Below the pieces are notes generated by a model. It made no database searches and was not told where the DNA came from. It saw only the letters and a list, made by a program, of their open reading frames with translations. DNA of 64,000 bases from assembly GCA_964407695.1 (NCBI GenBank), contig CAYOWQ010000008.1:1-64000 (forward strand), in the 5' to 3' direction. Positions 1-7,583 of the stretch are shown here, piece by piece; within the stretch, counting starts at the first letter, position 1; the number at the start of each line of letters is the position of its first letter. This DNA is from CAYOWQ01 sp964407695 (GTDB taxonomy: Bacteria; Planctomycetota; Phycisphaerae; Phycisphaerales; SM1A02). The translations under genes were made by a program, and so were the position numbers.

Positions 1-52
1 CTATACTTGAACCCAGACTCTCATAGACCCCGGTACAGAAAACGGGGGCAGG

Positions 53-736
53 TCAATTGCCATTCGCTGCGGCGGAAGTCGCGTAAATCATCACTGGATC
101 TGCTGAGGTCCCGATATTCCCAACGACGGATATCTCATCAATGTCGCCATCGTTGACAACAATTCCGCCAAGCATGTCGCCGGAGAGTACTCGAACAAGA
201 CTCATACTACCGCTCTCGAGCGTCAAATCACCCGCGCTTGAGATAGAAGCAGCTTCAATGAAGAAGGCTCCGGCCTCAGCATTGATACTGCTCTGAATCT
301 GATTTCCTGCTTTGAAGCTCCAGAGTGTGCTTACGGAGATGTATCCGGTGAGATTTCCCGTCGTCCGTCCCTTCAAGATGATATTGCCTCTTTGATCGCT
401 CAGGCCCGCCCAGTCTTTGCATCCCGAGAGAGGCGAGAACAGGTTGCCAATCTCGGAACTCTTTGAGACGAGTACCCAGACGGTGTTTGTCCCTGATCCT
501 CGCACGGTGATCTTCCCGATGTTCTCAGTTGAGGTATTGTCGGCGAAGATCTTGACGTAATCATGGACCGAAGTCGGGGCAATTGTAAAATCTGCACCGC
601 TGGAGAATGTAGTTTCGAAATCAAGGACAAAGTTGGTCTTTAGATACTGAACGTGAATGGCGGCGGATGCTTGGCCGCAAAGCATCGTTCCGCCAAGTAC
701 GCTGAGCCACAAGCTGGATATTCGAGGTGTGTTCAT
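53..736 (-). CDS. Secreted hypothetical protein downstream of a SUMF1-like gene
   Basis: A 227-residue protein of unknown function. The N-terminus is a plausible signal peptide, with a hydrophobic stretch followed by a GQASAA-type cleavage region near residue 26, so export is likely. The rest is rich in Ser, Gly, Thr and Ile with short beta-prone segments such as GDLTLESGSM and GKITVRGSG, which suggests a beta-helix or beta-sandwich surface protein; this is inference. There are no catalytic motifs and no C-terminal sorting tail. Its ATG overlaps the stop of the upstream gene by 4 nt (ATGA), so the two are probably co-transcribed and translationally coupled. It lacks the PEP-CTERM-like tail seen in its partner. 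Confidence 0.6.
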   Translation of the reverse strand: MNTPRISSLWLSVLGGTMLCGQASAAIHVQYLKTNFVLDFETTFSSGADFTIAPTSVHDYVKIFADNTSTENIGKITVRGSGTNTVWVLVSKSSEIGNLFSPLSGCKDWAGLSDQRGNIILKGRTTGNLTGYISVSTLWSFKAGNQIQSSINAEAGAFFIEAASISSAGDLTLESGSMSLVRVLSGDMLGGIVVNDGDIDEISVVGNIGTSADPVMIYATSAAANGN

Positions 737-1788
737 GGTCTCTTTCGGCTCCTTGCAAAAGTCGTGAAAAGAATTGTTCCTAACAACGGAAGCGCTGACG
801 GCGCGGGAATGGGTGAAACGATTCGAAGTCCTTCATAGGCGCCCTCGACATAGGGCGGAGTGAATAACGAACTCCAGACTTTATCGAATTCAAGACCGAA
901 CTCGTTGGCGCCGGCCCAGGAACCCATGTGGATGCGGGCTTCCTGCCCGAATTCGCCGACGATTTCCTCGGTCCACTCGCTCGCGCCCCCGGACACATCC
1001 CATAGACCCCAAGGCGAAGTGACATCGAGATACGAGCCCAGGGGAATGCTCTTTGGGTCAAGCGTTGACTCAAACGGACCGGCGCTGGTCTGCCCGGATC
1101 CAGGCGGCCCGGGAATGAGCGGTGTGTTCGTACCGTTGGGATAATCCCACCAGCCGCCCTTGCCCTGCCCCGACATGTTGGGATCGTAATGCGCTGCCTT
1201 CATCCACTCATCGAGCGTTGGTATCCAGAACTTCGCGTCCGGCGAATGCGTGGGCTGATCAAAGAAGAACGGATACTTTTGCCCGAAGGTGGAGACGTCG
1301 TAGGCGCCGTTCTGGATCGCCGACCAGTCCTTGGACTTTCCGTTGTGAAGCCAGTTGCAATACATGGCCGCTTCGCGCCACGTGATACCCATCACCGGGA
1401 GCTGGCCTGCTTGCTTGACTGAAGGATCGAGTTGATAAACACCTGCGGGACCATTGGGAACATCGATGATTCCGGAGAATGATGGCCGCAGGAAGAAGAG
1501 CGGATCATCGGATTGCGGCGCAAAGGTATTGATGAACTCCAACCATTGCGCCGAGGTGATTTCCAGCTTGCTGATGCGATAGGCATACCCCACACTGCCT
1601 CGACCGGCGAGCTGACCTTGCGGCCCGCCCGCATAGGCGGGATTGTTCAGCGCGGTAATGGTGGCCCACTGGAAATCATCGCCGACGTAGCCGCCGACGC
1701 TGACTGACGGCATGAGAAACGTCGTTGCCAGGACACTAAGGAGTCCAAGGTGATGTCTGCGAGACTGTTCAAGAGCCGAAGTCGACAT
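733..1788 (-). CDS. SUMF1/FGE-sulfatase-domain secreted protein with PEP-CTERM-like tail
   Basis: A 351-residue protein of the formylglycine-generating-enzyme (SUMF1) fold. Recognisable pieces run in order: YRISKLEITSAQWLEFIN (about 70-88), GQLPVMGITWREAAMYCNWL (about 127-146), FWIPTLDEWMKAAHYDPN (about 187-204), SPWGLWDVSGGASEWTEEI (about 258-276) and a terminal GLRIVSP. The cysteines that bind copper in true FGE are not visible in the C-terminal core, so it is probably a non-catalytic, ligand-binding member, as many bacterial SUMF1-like proteins are. The start is hydrophobic. The end, IPAPSALPLLGTILF followed by RSRKRP, resembles a PEP-CTERM exosortase signal. The ATG has a GGAGG at 1796-1800, 7 nt upstream. 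It is first of a two-gene unit. Confidence 0.8.
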   Translation of the reverse strand: MSTSALEQSRRHHLGLLSVLATTFLMPSVSVGGYVGDDFQWATITALNNPAYAGGPQGQLAGRGSVGYAYRISKLEITSAQWLEFINTFAPQSDDPLFFLRPSFSGIIDVPNGPAGVYQLDPSVKQAGQLPVMGITWREAAMYCNWLHNGKSKDWSAIQNGAYDVSTFGQKYPFFFDQPTHSPDAKFWIPTLDEWMKAAHYDPNMSGQGKGGWWDYPNGTNTPLIPGPPGSGQTSAGPFESTLDPKSIPLGSYLDVTSPWGLWDVSGGASEWTEEIVGEFGQEARIHMGSWAGANEFGLEFDKVWSSLFTPPYVEGAYEGLRIVSPIPAPSALPLLGTILFTTFARSRKRP

Positions 1789-2199
1789 TTCCGTACCTCC
1801 GATGGTTCGAGATCATCAAACTGCTATCCACCTCCGACGAAGGGAACTGGCGAAGGATACAAGATACGTTGAGGTCGAGCGGAGTCGAGTCATTCACGCC
1901 CCGCTTTGTCCGCCTCGACAACTGCAGTGATCGCCAACTCCGACCAGCCATCCGGCCGCTCTGTTGCCAAACATACGCCGTGAGTGTTATCGAGGAGGCG
2001 GGCTACGGATGAGGATTGCGCTCAATTCTGCCGCTACGGCTGCGCCTGTGCGCTGCAATCGGCGATTATTGAGAGGAGGGCAGCAGCCTTCCTCCCGGAT
2101 CGCGAATCTGCAGATTCCCCGGAGGGGGGATTTCCCCCCGGTCCGGAAAAAACCGTGTTGGATGAATGCCGGGGGGTCAAGGTCCGATCATCTCGCACA
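1789..2199. other. Gene-free stretch before the 21-nt array
   Basis: No convincing gene. Short open frames here have no family resemblance and no good ribosome-binding site. It holds the upstream region of the SUMF1-like gene, hence its promoter, but no clear -10/-35 pair was found. The GC-rich segment at about 2120-2175 leads into the tandem array. Confidence 0.4.
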
Positions 2200-2493
2200 A
2201 CGGATGTTCCGTTGCCCTTCACGGATGCTCCGTTGCCCTTCACGGATGCTCCGTTGCCCCTTACGGATGCTCCGTTGCCCTCAACGGATGCTCCGTTGCC
2301 CTTCACGGATGCTCCGTTGCCCTTAACGGATGCTCCGTTGCCCTCCACGAACGCTCCGTTGCCCATCACGAACGTTCCGTTGCCCTTAACGGATGCTCCG
2401 TTGCCCTCCACGAACGCTCCGTTGCCCTTCACGGAGGTTCCGTTGCGCTCTACGGATGCTCCGTTGCCCTTCACGGAAGTTCCGTTGCCCTTC
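2200..2493. repeat. 21-nt tandem array, 14 units
   Basis: Fourteen contiguous 21-nt units with consensus ACGGATGCTCCGTTGCCCTT plus one variable base, followed by a degenerate unit. The core TCCGTTGCCC is nearly invariant; variation falls at unit positions 4-8 and 19-21. Eleven of 14 units hold a short dyad, ACGGA-NNN-TCCGT; units 8, 9 and 11 break it with ACGAA. Because 21 is divisible by three, several frames stay open on both strands and would encode heptapeptide repeats (for example KGNGASV on the minus strand), but none has a convincing start or flanking domain. Not CRISPR: there are no spacers. Confidence 0.92.
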
Positions 2494-2650
2494 ACGGGGG
2501 TCCGGGGGCGCTCCGACGGGACCCTCAACAGCCCAGTGCTGCATCATCCTCATGCGCGGCAGTGACGAAGCCTGTTCTGTCTCGCTGTTGACATGGTGAC
2601 GCGTTCCCGCGTAGGGATTCCCTCCGAACGAGGCCCTGCTCAGGCTCATT

Positions 2651-2688
2651 GTTCCCTCGTCTCTCTGTCTCTTTGTCTCTGAGTCCCT
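2651..2688 (-). repeat. Purine-rich GAGAC element abutting a stop codon
   Basis: On the minus strand this is a run of GAGACA/GAGACG units beginning immediately after the stop codon of the S9 peptidase gene. It is one of four similar elements in the window, each directly downstream of a gene and purine-rich on that gene's coding strand. It is the most diverged of the four. Confidence 0.6.
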
Positions 2689-4734
2689 CTACAGCCACTT
2701 CCCCCACCACTCCAGGTTCTGTCGCAGCCGGTGGATGCGCAGGTCGGGCGGACCGCCGCGGCTGAGGCCGTGACTGGTGCTGGAGGGATAGCGCACGAAC
2801 CGGCACGGCACCTTCTGGACAGAGAGGGCGGCGTAGACCTGCTCGCCCTGTTCGATATTGCAGCGGAGGTCGCCCTCGGAATGGACAATGAGGGTGGGCG
2901 TGGCGACACCCTTCATGTGCTTGATGGGGCTTGATTCCCAGAGTTGGTCGGGCCGGTCGTAGGCTGCGCCGGGCCAGTAGTTGTCGGGAAGCTCCATGAA
3001 GTCGCTCGAACCGGCCATGCTGACGAGATTGCTCACGCAACGATCGGTGATGGCGGCCTGCAGCGCCTGCCTGCCCTTGAGGTGGCCGATCGCCCAGTTG
3101 GTCATATAGCCGCCGTAGGACCCGCCGCCGATGCCGACCTTCTTCGGATTGAGAGCGAGATCGCCGGAGCGCATCCAGTCGAGCACTGCCTTGACATCGA
3201 CCCAGTCAGCGCTGCCCCATCGGCCGCGAATCGCAGCGCAGTGATCGCGCCCGTACCCCTTGGAGCCGCGCGGGTTGGAGAAGACGACGGTGTAGCCCGC
3301 GGCGGCGAGGCACTGCATTTCGTGGAAGAAGGTGACGCCGTACTGGGCATGCGGGCCGCCGTGAACGAGAAGGATACCGGGGGTTTTGCGGGATTTGGGG
3401 GCGTTGGGCGGGCGCATGACCCAGGTGTGCACGCGGGTCTTGTCGGGCGTGGGAATCCAGTGTTCGGTAATGGTGGCGAGAGTGAGGTTCTTCAGGAGCG
3501 GCCCGTTGAAGTTCGTGAGGGCCCTGGGGGTGAAGGTGGAGCGAGTGATACGCGAGCTGAAGATCTCGGGCAGATGGAGGGCATCGGAGCGCACCACCGC
3601 GAGGTGGGAGCCATCCTTGCTGAGCGAGCCGAGGCCGAACTCGAATTCGCCCGAGGTGTGCAGCGTCACGTCATCCCCCTTCACGGACACGCTTGCGACA
3701 TGGGCCTGGCCGTGCCAGCCGAGTCGGAAATAGATTCGCTTCGAATCGCACGACCAGAGGATCTGGGGCGAGAAGGCAGCCTCGGCGGAATCTGAGAGGG
3801 TGGCCGCGAGCAGGCAGTAGTCTGACTTCGCGGTGAGCGAGCGCACACCACCCTTCACGGCGTCGACGATTCGCAGCTCGAGATTCTCGGTGCTGTAGGA
3901 GCCGTCGTCGGCGTCGTGGCCGGCGAAGGCGATGTACTTTCCATCCGGCGACCAGCGCACGCCGACCTTGGCGCTGTCGGGAACGTTGGGAATTTTAACC
4001 GTCTTGCCGGTGGCGACATTGACGCGATAGAGCGCGGAGGTCCAGTACTTGAAGAAGGCACGCTTGTCGGTGTTGGCGCTGACGATGAGCTGCTTGCCAT
4101 CCGGTGAGAAGTCGTAGTCGACGGAGCCGAGCGTATCGCGATCGAAGAGCAGGCGATGATCGCCGGTCTTCACATCAACGATGTAGATCGCGAAGCGCTG
4201 GGCGTTGAAATAGCCATCGCCGTCGAGGCGATACCAGGGATCGTTGATCACCCGGGCCGGAGTGGAAAGGCCCTTGGCCTCGCGCTCCTTCTTCGCGGCC
4301 TCGGTCCATTCCGGATCGGTGGGACGAAAGGCGACGGCGAGGGATGTGCCCGTGGGCGACCAGCGAAAGGAAGCGATCACGCCTTCGGGAAACCTGGAGA
4401 GGGCGCGGGCTTCGCCGCCGGGGGCAGCGATGGAGGCGTTGATGACGTGAATCTGCGGCTGGTGTTTCTCGGTGCTGCGAATGAAGGCGACGTGGTGACC
4501 ATCCGGTGAGAAACGCGGATGGCTGTCCCGCGGGCCATGGGTGAAGGATGAGGGCTGGCCCTTTCCGTCAGCCGGGACAGACCAGAGCTGGGAGTGGTAG
4601 GCGTTCTTGTCGTCCACGGTCTTGCGGACGAACACGACCCGGGAGGCGTCCGGTGCGATCTGCGGATCGAAGACCCACTGAAAGCAAAGGAGATCTTCGG
4701 GCGTAATGAGTCGGGAGCGGGTGTGGCGCTTCAT
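2689..4734 (-). CDS. S9 family prolyl oligopeptidase / acylaminoacyl-peptidase-like
   Basis: A 681-residue serine peptidase of the prolyl-oligopeptidase family. Residues about 1-400 form a TolB/WD40-type beta-propeller with repeated FSPDG, WSPDG and SPDGKYIAF blades. The C-terminal alpha/beta-hydrolase domain carries the nucleophile in GGGSYGGYMTNW, an Asp in VHSEGDLRCNIEQGEQ and the His in SSTSHGLSRGG, so the triad is complete. The last motif and the following DLRIHRL fit acylaminoacyl-peptidase/DPP-type members. No signal peptide is visible, which suggests a cytoplasmic enzyme that trims short or N-acylated peptides. It is divergent from hutF with a 76-nt gap that should hold both promoters. 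The exact substrate cannot be read from sequence. Confidence 0.93.
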   Translation of the reverse strand: MKRHTRSRLITPEDLLCFQWVFDPQIAPDASRVVFVRKTVDDKNAYHSQLWSVPADGKGQPSSFTHGPRDSHPRFSPDGHHVAFIRSTEKHQPQIHVINASIAAPGGEARALSRFPEGVIASFRWSPTGTSLAVAFRPTDPEWTEAAKKEREAKGLSTPARVINDPWYRLDGDGYFNAQRFAIYIVDVKTGDHRLLFDRDTLGSVDYDFSPDGKQLIVSANTDKRAFFKYWTSALYRVNVATGKTVKIPNVPDSAKVGVRWSPDGKYIAFAGHDADDGSYSTENLELRIVDAVKGGVRSLTAKSDYCLLAATLSDSAEAAFSPQILWSCDSKRIYFRLGWHGQAHVASVSVKGDDVTLHTSGEFEFGLGSLSKDGSHLAVVRSDALHLPEIFSSRITRSTFTPRALTNFNGPLLKNLTLATITEHWIPTPDKTRVHTWVMRPPNAPKSRKTPGILLVHGGPHAQYGVTFFHEMQCLAAAGYTVVFSNPRGSKGYGRDHCAAIRGRWGSADWVDVKAVLDWMRSGDLALNPKKVGIGGGSYGGYMTNWAIGHLKGRQALQAAITDRCVSNLVSMAGSSDFMELPDNYWPGAAYDRPDQLWESSPIKHMKGVATPTLIVHSEGDLRCNIEQGEQVYAALSVQKVPCRFVRYPSSTSHGLSRGGPPDLRIHRLRQNLEWWGKWL

Positions 4735-4810
4735 GACGGGAGTGTACCGGCTGGACGTGGCGTTGGTTTCACGAAGTCAGCGCTCGGACGATGGGAGGTA
4801 CACTGCACCC

Positions 4811-6124
4811 ATGACCAGCACGGTGATCGAGGCGGACCAGACGTGGATGGGAACAACCTTCGAGCAGGGTGTACGGATCGCGGTGAACTCCGATGGAAAG
4901 ATTGAGACCGTGCACTCCGGCAATGAGCCGGGGCCGAAGACGACGGAGCGATTGAGGAACCGGGCGATCATGCCGGGATTCATCAACGTGCACTCGCACG
5001 CGTTTCAGCGCAACCTTCGCGGCGAGGGCGATACTTTTCCAGCGAACCGGATCGGGCCCGGCGGAGATTTCTGGACCTGGCGCGAGGCGATGTATGCCTT
5101 GGTCGAACGGCTGGATGCGGAGTCGATCTATGACATCTCGTTGAAATGCTTTCGCGAAATGCTGGCCGCGGGGATGACGACCGTGGGCGAGTTTCACTAT
5201 GTGCATCATGACGCCACGGGGACAGGTTTTGCGCTGGACAGCGCGGTCGTGAACGCGGCCAAGGATGCGGGGATTCGGTTGGCTCTGCTTCAGACGTACT
5301 ATCGAACGGGCGGGATCGGCAAGCCGCTGAGCGGCGGTCAGAAGCGGTTCGCCGTACACACCACAACGGACTATTGGAAGCAGTTCGACCGTCTGGCTTC
5401 GGGTATGGATGGAAAGACTCAATCGATGGGCGTTGTGGCCCATTCGATTCGAGCTGCGTCCATCGAGGAGATCGAAGAGCTGCATGCGGAGAGTCGGCAG
5501 CGCGGGCTGGTGTTTCACATTCACGTCGAGGAGGTATTGGGAGAGATCGCAGACTGCGTGGCGGCGTATTCGCGGCGACCGATGCGGCTCTATCTGGAGC
5601 GGCTGGAGATCGACCAGCGGTTTACGGCGGTGCATTGCACGCACACCACGAGCGAAGACCTGCAGGAATTCGCCCTGCGCGGGGGAACGATGTGCCTGTG
5701 TCCGCTGACGGAGGGCAACCTTGGCGATGGGATTCCCAAGCTGCCGGCGTTTACCGCACGAGACGGCCGCGTGGCGATCGGAACGGACCTGAACAGCCGC
5801 CACGATGTGTTCGAGGAACTGCGGTGGATTGAGTATGTGCAGCGTCTGAACTCACAATCACGCGGGGTACTGCGCGATGAACAGGGTCGGGTGGCGCCTG
5901 CGCTTCTGGCGTTTGCGCATCAGAACGGAGCGCGGTCGCTAGGTCTCTCCGCCGGCGCCATCGCGCCGGGCATGCACGCGGACTTCGTGGAGATTGATCT
6001 TTCCACTCGGGCGATGGATGGGTGGCAGGCGACGTCGCTTGGCGAGCGGCTGGTCTTTGGCGCGGGCGATGCGGAGATTGCCGCAACATGGGTGGGCGGG
6101 CAGCGCGTGTACAGCGCTGCCTAG
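4811..6124 (+). CDS. hutF: Formimidoylglutamate deiminase (HutF)
   Basis: An amidohydrolase-superfamily protein of about 437 residues that deiminates N-formimidoyl-L-glutamate in the five-step histidine degradation route. Family-specific features are the metal-binding HSHAFQR near residue 60, DFWTWREAMY, EFHYVHHD, FHIHVEE, VHCTHTT and the late IGTDLNSRHDVFEELRWIEY. The ATG at 4811 gives the usual N-terminus; a longer in-frame ATG at 4706 would run into the neighbour's upstream region and is not favoured. No hutH, hutU or hutI lies nearby, so the gene is unlinked from the rest of the pathway here. It is convergent with the next gene and overlaps its end by 4 nt. Confidence 0.92.
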   Translation: MTSTVIEADQTWMGTTFEQGVRIAVNSDGKIETVHSGNEPGPKTTERLRNRAIMPGFINVHSHAFQRNLRGEGDTFPANRIGPGGDFWTWREAMYALVERLDAESIYDISLKCFREMLAAGMTTVGEFHYVHHDATGTGFALDSAVVNAAKDAGIRLALLQTYYRTGGIGKPLSGGQKRFAVHTTTDYWKQFDRLASGMDGKTQSMGVVAHSIRAASIEEIEELHAESRQRGLVFHIHVEEVLGEIADCVAAYSRRPMRLYLERLEIDQRFTAVHCTHTTSEDLQEFALRGGTMCLCPLTEGNLGDGIPKLPAFTARDGRVAIGTDLNSRHDVFEELRWIEYVQRLNSQSRGVLRDEQGRVAPALLAFAHQNGARSLGLSAGAIAPGMHADFVEIDLSTRAMDGWQATSLGERLVFGAGDAEIAATWVGGQRVYSAA

Positions 6125-7059
6125 GCGGGATCCGGAAGCTTAAGGGCTCGAGCAACATCCTTCACGACCCAGCTCATGGCTTTCATGGCCGTATCGGTGC
6201 GGCTGGCCAGATGTGGAAAGAGGTGAGCATTCTCAACGCCGACAAGGGGATAGTCATCGCCAAAAGGCTCAGGATCATGAACATCGAGCAGGGCCATGGC
6301 GGGCGGATGGGCACGAAGGAACACTGCCAGAGCGGCCGCATCGACGACCATGCCGCGAGAGGTGTTGATCAGGATGACATCGGGCTTCATGCGAGCGAGG
6401 GCAGCGCCATCAATGAGGCGGTGATTGCCGGCTCGGCCGTCGACGTGGATGGTGAGGACGTCGGACTGATCGAGGAGTTGCTCCATGGTGACGGGCCTGG
6501 CGCTGAATCGCAGATCATCAGGCACTTCAAGTAGGTCGTGATAAATCACACGGAAGCCGATGGCGCGGGCAACTTCGGCGACGCGCTTACCGATGCGGCC
6601 GAGACCAAGGATGCCGAGCGTGAGCTCATTCATCTGCCGTGCAGCCTTGACCTCTGCGCGGAGGCGGTTCCAGACATCGTCATCAACGGGTTGGGCAAGG
6701 ACAGCGCGCGGCCGCAGAGCATCGGCGAGCAGGCACACGACATACTCGACGACGGCCTGGGTGTTGGCATCCGGCGTGTTAATGACGGTGATGCCGCGAC
6801 GTTGGCAGGCGTCGACGTCGATGTTGTCGAGCCCGACGCCGGCCCGACCGACGACTCGAAGTCTGGGCCCTTGCGCCAACATTTCGTCAGTCACAATGGT
6901 GTAGGTTCGAACGATGAGCGCTTCTGCGCCGGCGAGAAGCTGGGGGAAACGAGGGTCGTCGGCGGAACAGAATCGAACTTCTGCGCGGGCGGACAACCAG
7001 CGAACCGCCTCGGGATCGAGCGGTTCAGTCTGAACGATCAGCGGCTGGGTTGATGCCAA
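6121..7059 (-). CDS. D-isomer-specific 2-hydroxyacid dehydrogenase (SerA-like, short form)
   Basis: A 312-residue NAD-dependent dehydrogenase. The substrate-binding half has VVGRAGVGLDNIDVDACQ and INTPDANTQAVVEYVVCLL; the Rossmann motif is GILGLGRIGKRVAEVARAIG; the catalytic Arg is in INTSRGMVVDAAAL, the Glu in DVHDPEPFG and the His in FPHLASRT. It resembles the catalytic core of 3-phosphoglycerate dehydrogenase but lacks the C-terminal ACT domain, so it could be SerA or another 2-hydroxyacid dehydrogenase. The best start is TTG at 7059, since no earlier ATG fits the family N-terminus. Convergent 4-nt overlap with hutF; divergent from the HU gene. Confidence 0.85.
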   Translation of the reverse strand: MASTQPLIVQTEPLDPEAVRWLSARAEVRFCSADDPRFPQLLAGAEALIVRTYTIVTDEMLAQGPRLRVVGRAGVGLDNIDVDACQRRGITVINTPDANTQAVVEYVVCLLADALRPRAVLAQPVDDDVWNRLRAEVKAARQMNELTLGILGLGRIGKRVAEVARAIGFRVIYHDLLEVPDDLRFSARPVTMEQLLDQSDVLTIHVDGRAGNHRLIDGAALARMKPDVILINTSRGMVVDAAALAVFLRAHPPAMALLDVHDPEPFGDDYPLVGVENAHLFPHLASRTDTAMKAMSWVVKDVARALKLPDPA

Positions 7060-7125
7060 GGCCCTACCGTTCTACCGCAGTTCCCCAGTCCGTCAACTGC
7101 GTGTGCACTCCTGGAGATATTCTCG

Positions 7126-7153
7126 TTGACACGTCGCGGCGATTCGCTAGATT
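7126..7153 (+). promoter_or_regulatory. Candidate sigma-70-type promoter for the HU gene
   Basis: A perfect -35 hexamer TTGACA (7126-7131) and a TAGATT (7148-7153) separated by 16 nt lie about 90 nt upstream of the HU start codon, in the only non-coding space before it. Predicted from sequence alone. Confidence 0.5.
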
Positions 7154-7243
7154 CAATGAATCACGTGTATGGTCGGGCGGCGGTTTCAGGATACGGGAAC
7201 ATCGCCGCCGAACCGTATGCGACACATTGTGGGAGTTCTGGCC

Positions 7244-7513
7244 ATGAACAAGGGCGATCTGATTGACGCCGTCGCCGCGGAACTGGGAGCCTCAAAAACA
7301 GATGCCGCCAAAGCGGTGGAGGCGGTGATTGCCTCGATTGCGGGGGGCATTAAGGAGGACGCCAACGTGAGCATCGCGGGATTCGGCACCTTTACGCGGA
7401 AAGACCGCGCTCCGAGGATGGGCCGAAATCCGGCGACGGGCCTGCCCATTGAAATCAAGGCCAGCAAAACGGTTGGGTTCCGACCGAGCCCAGCGCTTAA
7501 AGATACAGTCTGA
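7244..7513 (+). CDS. HU family DNA-binding protein
   Basis: An 89-residue histone-like protein. It begins MNKGDLIDAVAAELGASK, has the helical dimerisation half, then the conserved GFGTFTRKDRAPRMGRNPATG arm region (split here as GFGTFTRKDRAP and RMGRNPATG) and ends with FRPSPALKDTV, all classic HU/IHF landmarks. It would bend and compact DNA as a dimer. The start at 7244 is preferred over in-frame upstream ATGs at 7169 and 7217 because it gives the exact HU N-terminus and has GGGAG about 10 nt upstream. Single-gene unit with its own promoter and a downstream stem-loop. Confidence 0.96.
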   Translation: MNKGDLIDAVAAELGASKTDAAKAVEAVIASIAGGIKEDANVSIAGFGTFTRKDRAPRMGRNPATGLPIEIKASKTVGFRPSPALKDTV

Positions 7514-7543
7514 TTAGGCGATCTCGGTGATCACCGAAGCGGG

Positions 7544-7572
7544 CGGATGGCGCGATCAGTTCGCGCCATCCG
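7544..7572. terminator. Perfect 12-bp stem-loop between convergent genes
   Basis: The arms 7544-7555 and 7561-7572 pair over 12 bp with a 5-nt loop, between the HU stop (7513) and the stop of the convergent VIT/vWA gene (7584). There is no T-run on either side, so it may act as a bidirectional or Rho-assisted terminator or as an mRNA-end stabiliser. Confidence 0.55.
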
Positions 7573-7583
7573 GCAGTGACCAA

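Noticed and set aside
1..52. Possible terminator just past the first gene
   Set aside because: CCCCG/CGGGG pairing with a 10-nt loop exists near 29-48 but the stem is only 5 bp and there is no T-run in the right direction, so it was not called.
2200..2493. CRISPR array
   Set aside because: Units are contiguous at 21 nt with no unique spacers and no cas genes; the same reasoning rejects the 39957-40158 and 28341-28512 arrays.
2034..2565. Heptapeptide-repeat proteins encoded in both directions by the 21-nt array
   Set aside because: A 21-nt period keeps several frames open. None has a good start or a flanking domain, and variation follows a DNA dyad rather than one reading frame.
4769..5803. 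A 344-codon minus-strand frame inside hutF
   Set aside because: Antisense shadow of a complete hutF; no domain, no ribosome-binding site.
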